This document shows positions 18,646-25,511 of a DNA stretch of 45,642 nucleotides, in pieces (position 1 is the first letter of the stretch; every line of letters begins with the position of its first letter). The DNA is taken from NCBI RefSeq assembly GCF_944377805.1, contig NZ_CALWFZ010000016.1, positions 1-45,642 on the forward strand, given 5' to 3'. The stretch comes from an uncultured Mediterraneibacter sp. GTDB taxonomy: Bacteria > Bacillota > Clostridia > Lachnospirales > Lachnospiraceae. Position numbers and translations under genes: made by a program. The notes under the pieces were generated by a model, which was given only the letters and a program-made list of their open reading frames with translations, ran no database searches and had not been told where the DNA came from.

Positions 18646-19032
18646 ATGAAAGGAAAGCTTCCACAAATATCAGACGCGGAGTTCGAGGTAATGAAGATTG
18701 TCTGGAAACATGCCCCTGTCAGCACGAATGAGATTACAGACCGTCTTGTGCAGTCTACAGACTGGAGCCCGAAGACTGTGCAGACGCTGATACGAAGACT
18801 GGTGACAAAAGAGGTTCTCACCTATGAAAAGAAAGGAAGAGTGTTCGTGTATACTCCGGCGGTAAAAGAGGACGAATACCTTAGAGAAAAGAGTTCCCTG
18901 TTTTTAAATCGCTATTTTGGCGGTGACATTATGGTATTTCTCTCATCCTGCCCGGAGGCGGATGCGCTCAGCGATCAAGAGATGGAAAAACTTGAAGATA
19001 TTCTTCTTCATACCCGCAAAAAATCTGTTTAA
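18646..19032 (+). CDS. BlaI/MecI/CopY-family repressor
   Basis: 128 residues. Winged helix at about residues 5-75 (ISDAEFEVMKIVWKHAPVST, then WSPKTVQTLIRRLVTKEVL, then the wing KKGRVFVYTP), followed by a C-terminal dimerisation helix region. BlaI and MecI control beta-lactam resistance together with a BlaR/MecR sensor protease; CopY responds to copper. No sensor gene and no Cys-x-Cys copper motif is seen here, so the signal is unknown. It lies downstream of a consensus promoter with an operator-like site and is divergent from the MFS gene. Confidence 0.9.
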   Translation: MKGKLPQISDAEFEVMKIVWKHAPVSTNEITDRLVQSTDWSPKTVQTLIRRLVTKEVLTYEKKGRVFVYTPAVKEDEYLREKSSLFLNRYFGGDIMVFLSSCPEADALSDQEMEKLEDILLHTRKKSV

Positions 19033-19049
19033 AAATGCAAAAAAAATTG

Positions 19050-19078
19050 TTGACATTTCCAAAAGGGTATAGTATAGT
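19050..19078 (+). promoter_or_regulatory. Promoter of tRNA-Gly
   Basis: TTGACA (19050-19055), 17-base spacer, TATAGT (19073-19078); it ends 34 bases before the tRNA. Confidence 0.75.
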
Positions 19079-19111
19079 ATCTATTGTTCCGATCAGCGGA
19101 ACGCCTAAGAT

Positions 19112-19184
19112 GCGACAGTGGCTCAGTTGGTAGAGTACGACCTTGCCAAGGTCGGGGTCGCGGGTTCGAACCCCGTCTGTCGCT
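19112..19184 (+). tRNA. tRNA-Gly (anticodon GCC)
   Basis: 73 bases fold as a complete cloverleaf: acceptor GCGACAG/CTGTCGC, D arm GCTC/GAGT, anticodon arm CGACC-TTGCCAA-GGTCG with GCC at 19145-19147, T arm GCGGG-TTCGAAC-CCCGT and discriminator T. CCA is not encoded. It has its own promoter and terminator. Confidence 0.95.
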
Positions 19185-19192
19185 TGAGAGAT

Positions 19193-19236
19193 AAGCACTT
19201 GAGATTCCGGTAGGGAGTTCAGGTGCTTTTTGTTTT
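19193..19236 (+). terminator. Terminator after tRNA-Gly
   Basis: AAGCACTTGA (19193-19202) pairs with TCAGGTGCTT (19219-19228) with one G-U pair, followed by a T-rich tract. Confidence 0.8.
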
Positions 19237-19238
19237 AT

Positions 19239-19267
19239 TTGCAGTATCGAAAGCGTCATGCTATACT
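19239..19267 (+). promoter_or_regulatory. Predicted promoter of the marR-thyA-folA-zinc operon
   Basis: TTGCAG (19239-19244), 17-base spacer, TATACT (19262-19267), 29 bases before the marR start codon. Confidence 0.55.
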
Positions 19268-19296
19268 GTGAATACGAAACGCAGTGAGGGTTACAG

Positions 19297-19731
19297 ATGG
19301 AGAAAAGAAGTCAGCCTGTCGGCTTTATGATAAAGCAGATTAATAATGTATATGAAAAAGATCTGACCGAACGGCTGAAAAAGATCGGTATTACGTCGTC
19401 CCAGTGCGCGGTGCTCGACTATCTTTTCAGCACGAGCAAGGAAGAGATAAGCCAGAGAGATGTGGAAAAAAATCTGAACCTTAAGAACCCTACGGTGACC
19501 GGCATCTTAAAGCGTCTGGATGAAAAAGGCTATATCTTATGTGTGCAAAATACCCGTGACAGACGGAAGAAGAATATCTATCTTACGGAGAAGGCGTATG
19601 ACATTCGGCGCAGGATGGACGCAGACCGCAAAAAGCTCGATAAAGAGCTCACCCGCGGGATGACAAAGCGGGAGACTGACGCGCTCAGAAAGAGTCTGGC
19701 AAAGCTTCTGGACAATATAGCAGACCCGTAG
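19297..19731 (+). CDS. MarR-family transcriptional regulator
   Basis: 144 residues. MarR winged helix: GITSSQCAVLDYLF, then the recognition helix region NPTVTGILKRLDEKGYI, then the wing DRRKKNIYLTEKAYD. It has no histidine at all, so it does not carry the zinc site of the MarR-type zinc regulator AdcR even though zinc transporter genes follow. Two Cys residues (SSQCAVL and YILCVQN) are possible redox or thiol sensors. It starts a tightly spaced series of genes (thyA begins 15 bases after its stop). Confidence 0.88.
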   Translation: MEKRSQPVGFMIKQINNVYEKDLTERLKKIGITSSQCAVLDYLFSTSKEEISQRDVEKNLNLKNPTVTGILKRLDEKGYILCVQNTRDRRKKNIYLTEKAYDIRRRMDADRKKLDKELTRGMTKRETDALRKSLAKLLDNIADP

Positions 19732-19746
19732 TATAAGGAGGAAACG

Positions 19747-20595
19747 ATGAGTTACGCAGACAAAGTATTTATCGATATGTGCCGTGATATTATTGAGAAC
19801 GGCACGAGTACGGAAGGAGAGAAGGTGCGTCCTGTATGGGAGGACGGCACTTCAGCTTATACGATCAAAAGATTCGGCGTTGTCAACCGATACGATCTGT
19901 CAAAAGAGTTCCCGGCGCTGACGCTGCGCCGCACGGCGATCAAAAGCTGTGTGGATGAGATGCTGTGGATCTGGCAGAAAAAGTCCAACAACGTACATGA
20001 TCTGAAGAGCCACATCTGGGACAGCTGGGCGGATGAGAGCGGCTCCATCGGCAAGGCATACGGTTACCAGATGGGTGTGAAACATCAGTATAAAGAAGGG
20101 ATGATGGATCAGACGGACCGGGTGATCTTTGACCTGAAAAACAATCCGTACAGCCGCCGTATTATGACAAATATTTATGTGCATCAGGATCTTCACGAGA
20201 TGCACCTGTATCCGTGCGCGTACAGCATGACGTTCAATGTGACGAAAGAGAAGGACAGTGACGTCCTTACTCTGAACGGCATCCTGAACCAGCGCTCTCA
20301 GGATGTGCTGGCGGCAAACAACTGGAACGTATGCCAGTACGCGGTTCTGATCTACATGCTCGCCCAGGTATGCGGCATGAAAGCGGGAGAACTTGTACAT
20401 GTGATCGCGGACGCCCATATCTATGACAGACATGTGCCTATGATCGAGGAACTGATTTCAAGAGAGCCTTATCCGGCTCCGGCATTCCGACTGAATCCGG
20501 AGATCACGGATTTCTATGATTTTACCCCGGATGATGTGATACTGGAAGATTATCAGACTCATCCGCAGATCAAAAACATACCGATAGCGGTTTAG
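19747..20595 (+). CDS. thyA: Thymidylate synthase (ThyA-like, divergent active-site loop)
   Basis: 282 residues. It converts dUMP to dTMP using methylene-tetrahydrofolate. The catalytic Cys is assigned to Cys157 in LYPCAYSMTFNV; NQRSQDVLAANNWN is the phosphate/dUMP-binding segment and ADAHIYDRHV matches the conserved H-x-Y region. Classical ThyA has Pro-Cys-His at the active site; here the residue after Cys is Ala. AAGGAGG precedes the ATG. DHFR follows 18 bases later, giving the usual pair that recycles dihydrofolate made by ThyA. Confidence 0.9.
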   Translation: MSYADKVFIDMCRDIIENGTSTEGEKVRPVWEDGTSAYTIKRFGVVNRYDLSKEFPALTLRRTAIKSCVDEMLWIWQKKSNNVHDLKSHIWDSWADESGSIGKAYGYQMGVKHQYKEGMMDQTDRVIFDLKNNPYSRRIMTNIYVHQDLHEMHLYPCAYSMTFNVTKEKDSDVLTLNGILNQRSQDVLAANNWNVCQYAVLIYMLAQVCGMKAGELVHVIADAHIYDRHVPMIEELISREPYPAPAFRLNPEITDFYDFTPDDVILEDYQTHPQIKNIPIAV

Positions 20596-20613
20596 GAAAG
20601 GCAGGATATATTT

Positions 20614-21102
20614 ATGAAAGCAATACTGTCCGCGGACAGAAACTGGGGGATCGGGTATCAGAACCGTCTGCTTGTCAGCATTCCTTCTGACATGAAATTT
20701 TTCCGGCAGACAACAACAGGAAAAGTTGTAGTAATGGGTCGAAAGACACTGGAAAGTTTCCCGAACGGGATGCCTCTTAAGAATCGGACGAATATTGTCC
20801 TCACAGGAAACAGAAACTATCATGTAAAAGACGCGGTTGTCGTTCATACAGAGGATGAACTGCTGGAGGAACTGAAAAAATACGATTCAGAAGATATTTA
20901 TGTGATCGGCGGCGAGAGCATCTACCGGATGATGCTGCCCTATTGCGACACTGTCTATGTGACGAAGATCGATCGCGCGTTTCAGGCGGATACTTTTTTC
21001 CCGAACCTGGACGAGACGGACGAGTGGGTGATGACGGAAGAAAGCGAGGAGCAGACCTGTTTTGATCTGGAATTCTGTTTTACAAAGTATGAACGCAAAT
21101 AA
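20614..21102 (+). CDS. folA: Dihydrofolate reductase
   Basis: 162 residues. MKAILSADRNWGIGYQNRLLVSIPSDMKFFRQTT has the DHFR substrate region, VVVMGRKTLESFP the NADPH motif and IYVIGGESIYRMMLP the GG cofactor motif. It reduces dihydrofolate to tetrahydrofolate, which thymidylate synthase consumes. The last 14 bases overlap the zinc-binding lipoprotein gene, so the two are translationally coupled. Confidence 0.92.
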   Translation: MKAILSADRNWGIGYQNRLLVSIPSDMKFFRQTTTGKVVVMGRKTLESFPNGMPLKNRTNIVLTGNRNYHVKDAVVVHTEDELLEELKKYDSEDIYVIGGESIYRMMLPYCDTVYVTKIDRAFQADTFFPNLDETDEWVMTEESEEQTCFDLEFCFTKYERK

Positions 21103-22153
21103 AAAGAGGAGAGTGACGGCAAGACGGGGCGCGGCAGTGGGCGCGGCGCTCCTTTCTTTTTGTCTGGCGTTTTCTTCGGCGGGGTGCGCGGCCAGAAGAA
21201 CAGCAGATTCCGGCACGGGAGACTCCGTTGAAGAGAAGATCAGTGTTGTGACTACGATATTTCCGCCCTATGATTTCGTGCGTGAGATCGCGGGAGACCA
21301 GGTGGAGCTTAAGATGCTTTTAAAGCCCGGCGAGGAGACTCACTCCTATGAACCTACGCCCCGGGACATTATTGCGATACAGAACAGCGACGTGTTTATC
21401 TACACCGGCGGAGAGAACGATGTGTGGGTGGAAGACATTTTAAGTTCCATGCCGGAATCGGATATGCGGATACTCAGGCTTGTTGACTGCGTAGACACGG
21501 TGGAAGAGGAACAGGTCGAGGGGATGAAGGGAAGCGCCGGACACGATCACGGGGAAGAATCCTACGATGAGGTGCATGGAGCGGATGCTCACGCTCACGA
21601 AGAGGAGTCGGGAGAGTCCCCCCACGAAGTGGACGAGCACGTCTGGACTTCTCCGGTGAATGCTTCGCTGATCACAGATCAGATTCGGGAGACACTCTCT
21701 TCCGTTGACCCTGCTCACAGTCAGACTTATGAGGAAAATGCACGCTCTTATCAGGAGAAACTCTCAGAGCTGGATAAAGAATTCCGTGAGGCGGTGAAAC
21801 ATGCAAAACGGGATCTTCTTATATTTGGCGATCGGTTTCCGTTCCGGTATTTTGCGGACGAATATGGTCTGAAATACTACGCCGCATTTCCGGGATGTGC
21901 GGGAGACACGGAACCAAGCGCGGCCACGATGGCATTTCTTATAGAAAAAGTGAAAGAAGAGCAGGTGCCTGCAGTGCTGAAGATGGAGTTGAGCAATGAG
22001 GATATTGCCAATGCCGTCGCGGAGGCGACGGATACAGAGGTAAAAGTGTTCTACAGCTGCCATAATCTGTCTGCGGATGAGTTTGAAAGAGGAGAAACGT
22101 ATCTTACCATGATGCAGAAAAACGTAGAAACCTTAAAGGAGGTACTCAACTGA
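21089..22153 (+). CDS. znuA: Zinc/manganese-type ABC transporter substrate-binding lipoprotein
   Basis: 354 residues from ATG 21089, which overlaps the folA end; no strong ribosome site is seen, fitting coupled translation. A basic N-terminus and hydrophobic helix end in a SSAGC lipobox (Cys33). Metal-site candidates are His85 (EETHSYEPTP) and His184 (DEHVWTSP), with a His/Asp/Glu-rich loop at residues 151-184 as in zinc-specific members. The third cluster A-I ligand histidine is replaced by FGDRFPFRYF (Asp248 region). Zinc is the most likely ion because of the His-rich loop; manganese is possible. Confidence 0.85.
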   Translation: MNANKKRRVTARRGAAVGAALLSFCLAFSSAGCAARRTADSGTGDSVEEKISVVTTIFPPYDFVREIAGDQVELKMLLKPGEETHSYEPTPRDIIAIQNSDVFIYTGGENDVWVEDILSSMPESDMRILRLVDCVDTVEEEQVEGMKGSAGHDHGEESYDEVHGADAHAHEEESGESPHEVDEHVWTSPVNASLITDQIRETLSSVDPAHSQTYEENARSYQEKLSELDKEFREAVKHAKRDLLIFGDRFPFRYFADEYGLKYYAAFPGCAGDTEPSAATMAFLIEKVKEEQVPAVLKMELSNEDIANAVAEATDTEVKVFYSCHNLSADEFERGETYLTMMQKNVETLKEVLN

Positions 22154-22872
22154 TGTCCCTGATAAAATGTGAAAACGTCTCTATTGGTTATGAGGGACAG
22201 ACGGTTGTAAAAGATTTAAGCTTTTCTCTGGAAAAGGGCGACTACCTGTGCATTGTCGGAGAGAATGGTTCCGGCAAGAGCACGCTTGTCAAAAGCCTGC
22301 TTGGTCTGAAGACTGTGGAAAAGGGAAGCATCACATTCGGAGACGGACTGAGGCAGAATGAGATCGGCTATCTGCCCCAGCAGACAGATGCTCAGAGAGA
22401 CTTTCCGGCCAGCGTCTACGAGGCAGTGCTCTCAGGCAGGCTGAACAGCCGGGGGCTGAGGCCTTTTTATACAGCCCGTGACAAGGCGGAGGCGCTGGAT
22501 AAGATGGAACTTCTCGGCATACGAAACCTGGAGAGGCAGTGCTTCCGGGATCTCTCGGGCGGACAGAAGCAGAGAGTACTCCTGGCCCGGGCGCTGTGCG
22601 CCACCAGAAGCCTTCTTTTGCTGGATGAGCCGGTAACGGGGCTGGATCCGATTGTTACAGGAGAATTTTATGAACTGATCCGCAGAATCAACAGAGACTC
22701 TCATATCGCGGTAGTCATGGTTTCTCATGATATTGAGAGCGCGGTGAAGGACGCGACCCATATCCTTCATCTGCAGGAAACGGCGCTGTTCTTCGGTACG
22801 ACGGAGGACTACCGCAGAAGCCGGATCGGAAAAAGGTTCTTAGGAGGTGTGCATGATGGAAATGATTATTGA
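22153..22872 (+). CDS. znuC: Zinc/manganese-type ABC transporter ATP-binding protein
   Basis: 239 residues. Walker A GENGSGKST, Q-loop LPQQTD, signature LSGGQKQRVLLARA, Walker B LLLLDEPVTGLD and switch His in VSHDIES. Cytosolic ATPase that pairs with the following permease. Its ATG overlaps the previous stop (TGATG). Confidence 0.93.
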   Translation: MSLIKCENVSIGYEGQTVVKDLSFSLEKGDYLCIVGENGSGKSTLVKSLLGLKTVEKGSITFGDGLRQNEIGYLPQQTDAQRDFPASVYEAVLSGRLNSRGLRPFYTARDKAEALDKMELLGIRNLERQCFRDLSGGQKQRVLLARALCATRSLLLLDEPVTGLDPIVTGEFYELIRRINRDSHIAVVMVSHDIESAVKDATHILHLQETALFFGTTEDYRRSRIGKRFLGGVHDGNDY

Positions 22873-23680
22873 GATGTTCTCCTATCCTTTCATGGTGCGC
22901 GCCTTTGTCGTGGGAGCTCTTGTGGCGCTCTGCTCGGCTTTGCTTGGAGTAAGTCTTGTACTGAAGCGTTACTCTATGATCGGCGACGGCTTATCCCATG
23001 TCGGATTCGGCGCGCTGGCCGTGGCGGCCGCCCTGAATGTAGCGCCTCTGGCTGTGGCGGTTCCGGTGGTGATTGTATCGGCCGTGCTTCTTCTTCGCAT
23101 CAGGGGAAACAGCCGGATCAAAGGAGACGCCGCGATCGCTCTGATCTCCACAAGTTCTCTTGCGGCCGGGATCATGGTGATCTCGATGACGACCGGAATG
23201 AATACGGATGTGTATAACTATATGTTCGGAAGCGTCCTGGCCATGAGCGATGAAGATGTGCGGCTGAGCGTAGTAATGGCAGTCATTGTGCTGATCCTGT
23301 TTGTATTCTTTTACAATAAAATATTTGCGATTACTTTTGATGAGACCTTTGCCCGCGCGACAGGGGTAAAGGCGGACTTGTACAATACGCTGATCGCGAT
23401 ACTCACGGCGGTGACGATCGTGCTCGGCATGCGTATGATGGGAGCGCTTCTCATCTCAAGCCTGATTATCTTTCCAGCGCTTACTTCCATGCGCGTGTGC
23501 AGGACGTTTAAGGGCGTGGTTGTCAGTTCGGCGATGCTCTCTGTTCTGTGTCTGTTTGTTGGTATTACAGTGTCTTATGTGTGGGGAACGCCGGCCGGGG
23601 CAAGCGTTGTTATGGTAAATATCGGAGCGCTTATCATTTATTCCCTGATCGGCCTGCTCAGAAATAGAGGAGAATCATAA
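22853..23680 (+). CDS. znuB: Zinc/manganese-type ABC transporter permease
   Basis: About 275 residues with roughly eight hydrophobic segments. SMIGDGLSHVGFGALA is the conserved ABC-3 family motif. AGGAGG at 22842-22847 precedes tandem ATGs at 22853 and 22856; either could be used. It overlaps the end of the ATPase gene by 20 bases. It forms the membrane channel of the metal importer. Confidence 0.92.
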   Translation: MMEMIIEMFSYPFMVRAFVVGALVALCSALLGVSLVLKRYSMIGDGLSHVGFGALAVAAALNVAPLAVAVPVVIVSAVLLLRIRGNSRIKGDAAIALISTSSLAAGIMVISMTTGMNTDVYNYMFGSVLAMSDEDVRLSVVMAVIVLILFVFFYNKIFAITFDETFARATGVKADLYNTLIAILTAVTIVLGMRMMGALLISSLIIFPALTSMRVCRTFKGVVVSSAMLSVLCLFVGITVSYVWGTPAGASVVMVNIGALIIYSLIGLLRNRGES

Positions 23681-23681
23681 T

Positions 23682-25082
23682 ATGGAATTATTTCATGCGA
23701 TATTTAATATACTCTGGGGGGACCTTATTACGATCCCTCTGCCGGGAGGAAGCTCTCTGGGGCTGTCTCTTCTCGTGCTGATCCTTGTTCCGGCAGGGAT
23801 TTACTTTACGATCCGGACCAGATTCCTTCCGTTCCGGTTATTTCCCGAGATGGTCAGAGTGACTCTGGAGAATAATAAGAAGGTTGAAAAAGAAGAGAGA
23901 GAGGGAATCTCAGGTGTTCAGGCACTGATTGTCTCCACGGCATGCCGGGTGGGCATGGGTAATCTGGTGGGAGTGGTGGCAGCTATCTCCGCCGGAGGAG
24001 CGGGGGCTGTATTCTGGATGTGGGTCATTGCTCTTGTGGGCTCTTCCACAGCGTTTATCGAAGCGACGCTGGCTCAGATCTATAAGGAGAAAGATCCTCT
24101 GTACGGAGGCTACAGAGGAGGGCCGGCATATTACATTCATGCATTATTTATCAAAAAGGACAGCAAACGGAAGAAATCCGTGCTGGCCGTGCTGTTTGCG
24201 GTTTCGGGCCTGATCTGCTGGTGCGGAATCAGCCAGGTGATCAGCAACTCGATCTCATCTTCCTTTGAAAATGCCTTTCGCGTTCCGCCCATCTACTCCA
24301 CTGTGATCCTCGTAGTGATAGCGGCGGTCATTGTACTGAGGAAGAACGCGACGGTAAAAGTGCTGGATATTATGGTCCCTGTTATGGCGGCGTGCTACTT
24401 TTTTATCACCATCTTTATTATTGTGAAAAACGCGGGACAGCTTCCGGCGGTATTTGAGAGGATCTTTGCCGAGGCGTTCGGCATCCGCCAGGTTGTGGGC
24501 GGCGGCATTGGAGCCGTGATTATGAATGGGGCAAAGAGAGGGCTCTTCTCCAACGAAGCGGGATCAGGATCCGCTCCGTGCGCGGCAGCCGCGGCAGACA
24601 TCAGCCATCCGGCGAAGGAAGGACTTTTGCAGGCGCTGGGCGTCTTTATCGACACCCTTGTGATCTGTAGTTGTTCCGCAATGATTATGCTGCTGACCCC
24701 GGAGGCGATGACAAAGGGACTGGAGGGAATGGATCTTCTTCAGACTGCCATGCAGTATCATCTTGGTGATTTTGGCGTCATCTTCATTGCTGTGATCCTG
24801 TGGCTGTTCAGTTTTTCCACATTCCTGGGTATTCTGTTCTATGCCAGATCGAATGTGGCGTATCTGTTCGGGGATAACTGGATCTCCCAGACACTTTACA
24901 AGGTACTGGCGCTTGTGATGCTCTTTGTCGGAGGACTGGCCGCTTATCAGTTCGTATGGGATCTTGGTGACCTCGGCGTGGGGCTTATGACAGTGTTCAA
25001 TATGATCGCGCTCATTCCGTTGGCGCCCAGGGCGCTGGCGTCGCTGAGAGATTATGAACAGCGTGAAATGAAGAATAAATGA
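23682..25082 (+). CDS. Sodium:alanine/glycine symporter (AGCS family)
   Basis: 466 residues, about 11 membrane segments. Family features are ALIVSTACRVGMGNLVGVVAAI (sodium-coupling segment), YGGYRGGPAYYI and RGLFSNEAGSGSAP. Imports alanine or glycine with sodium. It begins one base after the permease stop and has its own GAGGAG ribosome site, so it belongs to the marR-thyA-folA-znuACB transcript. No clear terminator follows; the next promoter begins 24 bases after the stop. Confidence 0.9.
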   Translation: MELFHAIFNILWGDLITIPLPGGSSLGLSLLVLILVPAGIYFTIRTRFLPFRLFPEMVRVTLENNKKVEKEEREGISGVQALIVSTACRVGMGNLVGVVAAISAGGAGAVFWMWVIALVGSSTAFIEATLAQIYKEKDPLYGGYRGGPAYYIHALFIKKDSKRKKSVLAVLFAVSGLICWCGISQVISNSISSSFENAFRVPPIYSTVILVVIAAVIVLRKNATVKVLDIMVPVMAACYFFITIFIIVKNAGQLPAVFERIFAEAFGIRQVVGGGIGAVIMNGAKRGLFSNEAGSGSAPCAAAAADISHPAKEGLLQALGVFIDTLVICSCSAMIMLLTPEAMTKGLEGMDLLQTAMQYHLGDFGVIFIAVILWLFSFSTFLGILFYARSNVAYLFGDNWISQTLYKVLALVMLFVGGLAAYQFVWDLGDLGVGLMTVFNMIALIPLAPRALASLRDYEQREMKNK

Positions 25083-25105
25083 TAAAATAGATCAAGAAAA
25101 TATGA

Positions 25106-25134
25106 TTGACATAGATAAAAATACACACTATAAT
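25106..25134 (+). promoter_or_regulatory. Consensus promoter of the ilvB T-box leader
   Basis: TTGACA (25106-25111), 17-base spacer, TATAAT (25129-25134): exact sigma-A consensus. Expected transcription start near 25141. Confidence 0.85.
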
Positions 25135-25140
25135 GTACTT

Positions 25141-25473
25141 AAATTTTATCTCAAAAAATGCAGTGACAAGGAGGAGTACATAATTTTCCGATGCCCAGAG
25201 AGGAGACGGCTGGTGTAAGTCTTCGTGAAGAAATTATGGAAGTAGCCTTCGAGCAGTGGACCGAACAGGCGCGCGAATACCGCTGCGTTTCAAGTAGGCT
25301 CCAACGTTTTCCCACGTTACAGGGAGACGGTATCGGATGAGAGACAGTGCCATATGACATGACAGACAGATCGATTCCCGTACCGGCAGAGTGCAGAGAG
25401 TTTTCTCTGAATTCAGGTGGTAACACGGAAGAAAGATTCGCCCTGAGCATAATTGCTCAGGGTTTTTCTTTTT
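25141..25473 (+). ncRNA. T-box leader RNA of ilvB
   Basis: The 429-bp gap between the symporter and ilvB holds a T-box riboswitch. Stem I base: AAATGCAGTG (25156-25165) pairs over 10 bp with CGCTGCGTTT (25281-25290). The loop-E AGTA is at 25175-25178, with CAGAGAGG and GGCTGGTG elements of the distal stem after it. The stem III-like hairpin is at about 25302-25320. The T-box AGGTGGTAACACGG lies at 25415-25428, with TGGT (25418-25421) predicted to pair with the acceptor end of uncharged tRNA carrying discriminator A. A terminator follows. The triplet next to GAA in the specifier loop (25275-25280) reads TAC, which is not a branched-chain codon, so tRNA identity is left open. Confidence 0.85.
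25439..25473 (+). terminator. Regulated terminator of the T-box leader
   Basis: CCCTGAGCA (25441-25449), four-base loop, TGCTCAGGG (25454-25462), then TTTTTCTTTTT. Binding of uncharged tRNA to the T-box upstream would favour the antiterminator instead. Confidence 0.92.
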
Positions 25474-25511
25474 GGTAAATTATCCTTTGCGGAAGAACAG
25501 GAGGCAGAAAT

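Noticed and set aside
19297-19731. MarR protein as an AdcR-type zinc sensor for the downstream zinc importer
   Set aside because: The protein contains no histidine, so the AdcR zinc ligands are absent.
25151-25450. Open frame of 99 codons antisense to the ilvB leader
   Set aside because: The region is explained by the T-box RNA with a consensus promoter and terminator on the plus strand.
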